A stretch of 64,000 nucleotides of DNA from positions 1-64,000 of the forward strand of contig JAKZHN010000029.1 in assembly GCA_037179335.1 (NCBI GenBank), read 5' to 3'. A program made the position numbers and the translations under genes. The stretch's first letter is position 1. Every line of letters begins with the position of its first letter. Below are positions 63,202 to 64,000 of this stretch, piece by piece. Below the pieces are notes generated by a model, which had not been told where the DNA came from, did no database searches, and saw only the letters and a program-made list of their open reading frames with translations. The DNA is from Cyclaneusma minus. Lineage: Eukaryota; Ascomycota; Leotiomycetes; Marthamycetales; Marthamycetaceae.

Positions 63202-64000
63202 ATGGGTCGAGATTCCGAGCCTCTCTCTTCGACAGCAGACACCAAGATGTCGTCCACCAAAGAAACTCCAGCTCAAGCTGAGCAAGAGCACATCGACCTC
63301 AACGGCAACGTCTTCACCCTCCCCAAATTCACCATTGGCGACATCCGCAATGCCATTCCCGCCCACTGCTACCAACCCAGCACCACCATCTCCCTCCTCT
63401 ACGTCCTCCGCGACCTCTTCTACACCTCCGTCCTCGTCTACGCCTCGTCCTACATAACCCCCGCCTACATCCCCTCCTTCGCCCTCCGCAGCTTAGCATG
63501 GATGGCCTACATGACCGCCCAAGGCATCGTCTTCACTGGCATCTGGATCCTCGCTCACGAATGCGGTCACGGCGCCTTTTCCAAATCCAAGCAACTCAAT
63601 GCCTGTATGGGATGGTTCCTGCACTCTCTCCTCCTCGTCCCCTTCTTCAGCTGGAAAATGAGCCACTCCAAACACCACAAAACCACCGGTTGCCTCGAAC
63701 GCGACACCGCCTTCGTCCCGCACACGCGCGCCTCCTGGATTGCCAAAAACCTAGGCCGCGAAGCCGTCGACCAAGACGCCGAACATCCTCTCGACTTGGC
63801 GCACTTGGCTGAAGACGCTCCGATTGTGACGTTATGGAAATGCTTCTTGCATCAGGCTTTTGGCTGGCCAGGATACTTGCTGTTCAACTTGACGGGCAGG
63901 GATTACAAGAACGAGAAGGGCGAGAGTGCGGGATTTCCGTATATTTCGCATTTCTGGTTTGGCGAGAGCAGTGCTATGTTTAAGGGCGAGGAACTCAGAT
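63202..64000 (+). CDS. Delta-12 fatty acid (oleate) desaturase, 5' part
   Basis: ER membrane enzyme that turns oleate into linoleate with cytochrome b5 as electron donor. The first 266 codons are present without an intron, and the window ends in frame. It starts MGRDSEPLSSTADTK at 63202 in a CACAATG context. The family start FTIGDIRNAIPAHCYQPS is followed by membrane helices, the first His box HECGHGAF (residues 119-123) and the second HSKHH (155-159). GWPGYLLFNLTGRDY continues the family order. The third His box would lie past the window. Delta-12 rather than omega-3 is inferred from overall pattern, not tested. Confidence 0.9.
   Translation, partial: MGRDSEPLSSTADTKMSSTKETPAQAEQEHIDLNGNVFTLPKFTIGDIRNAIPAHCYQPSTTISLLYVLRDLFYTSVLVYASSYITPAYIPSFALRSLAWMAYMTAQGIVFTGIWILAHECGHGAFSKSKQLNACMGWFLHSLLLVPFFSWKMSHSKHHKTTGCLERDTAFVPHTRASWIAKNLGREAVDQDAEHPLDLAHLAEDAPIVTLWKCFLHQAFGWPGYLLFNLTGRDYKNEKGESAGFPYISHFWFGESSAMFKGEELR

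Overview
This is nuclear DNA of a filamentous ascomycete (Pezizomycotina). The evidence is short introns of about 45-125 bp with fungal splice signals, genes such as SOD2, PSF3, ITC1, ALG8, a Jsn1-type PUF protein and an oleate desaturase, and an extreme two-compartment base composition. The class is not certain; a genome with RIP-made AT isochores (Dothideomycetes- or Leotiomycetes-like) fits best.

Positions 1 to about 25,600 form one very AT-rich, gene-free block. It holds short tandem repeats of 9, 12 and 15 bp, two pairs of dispersed repeats whose copies differ mainly by C/T and G/A transitions (the mark of repeat-induced point mutation, RIP), and two still recognisable Ty1/copia polyprotein relics: an RNase H end on the + strand (10.9-11.2 kb) and an integrase C-terminal part on the - strand (16.5-16.9 kb). 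No functional gene is seen there. The block ends abruptly at about 25.6 kb.

From 25.8 to 30.8 kb, against the isochore edge, lie two related and broken genes of an FHA-like plus protein-kinase family. The first has a nonsense codon, a lost N-terminus and a frame break. The second is split by an insert of about 0.87 kb. Then follow a 2.4 kb gene-poor stretch with a small AT-rich insertion-like element and the housekeeping arm: mitochondrial Mn superoxide dismutase (-) and GINS subunit PSF3 (+) from a shared 327-bp promoter; a multi-frameshift pseudogene; a mitochondrial DUF3429 membrane protein (-); an aldo-keto reductase (-) divergent from an ornithine-cyclodeaminase-like protein (+); a gene-free gap with a tRNA-like element and an unusual crossed inverted repeat; a NiCoT nickel/cobalt transporter (-); the ISW2-complex subunit ITC1 (-) with seven coding exons; a gap with a threefold repeat; the ER glucosyltransferase ALG8 (-); a PUF/RRM RNA-binding protein (+); and the first 266 codons of a delta-12 fatty acid desaturase (+) cut by the window end.

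No biosynthetic cluster or operon-like logic links the housekeeping genes. The interest lies in the isochore edge: RIP, retroelement decay, broken kinase paralogs and a degenerate gene nearby. Exon limits were derived by eye from GT-AG signals, frame continuity and family resemblance. No alignment or search was run.
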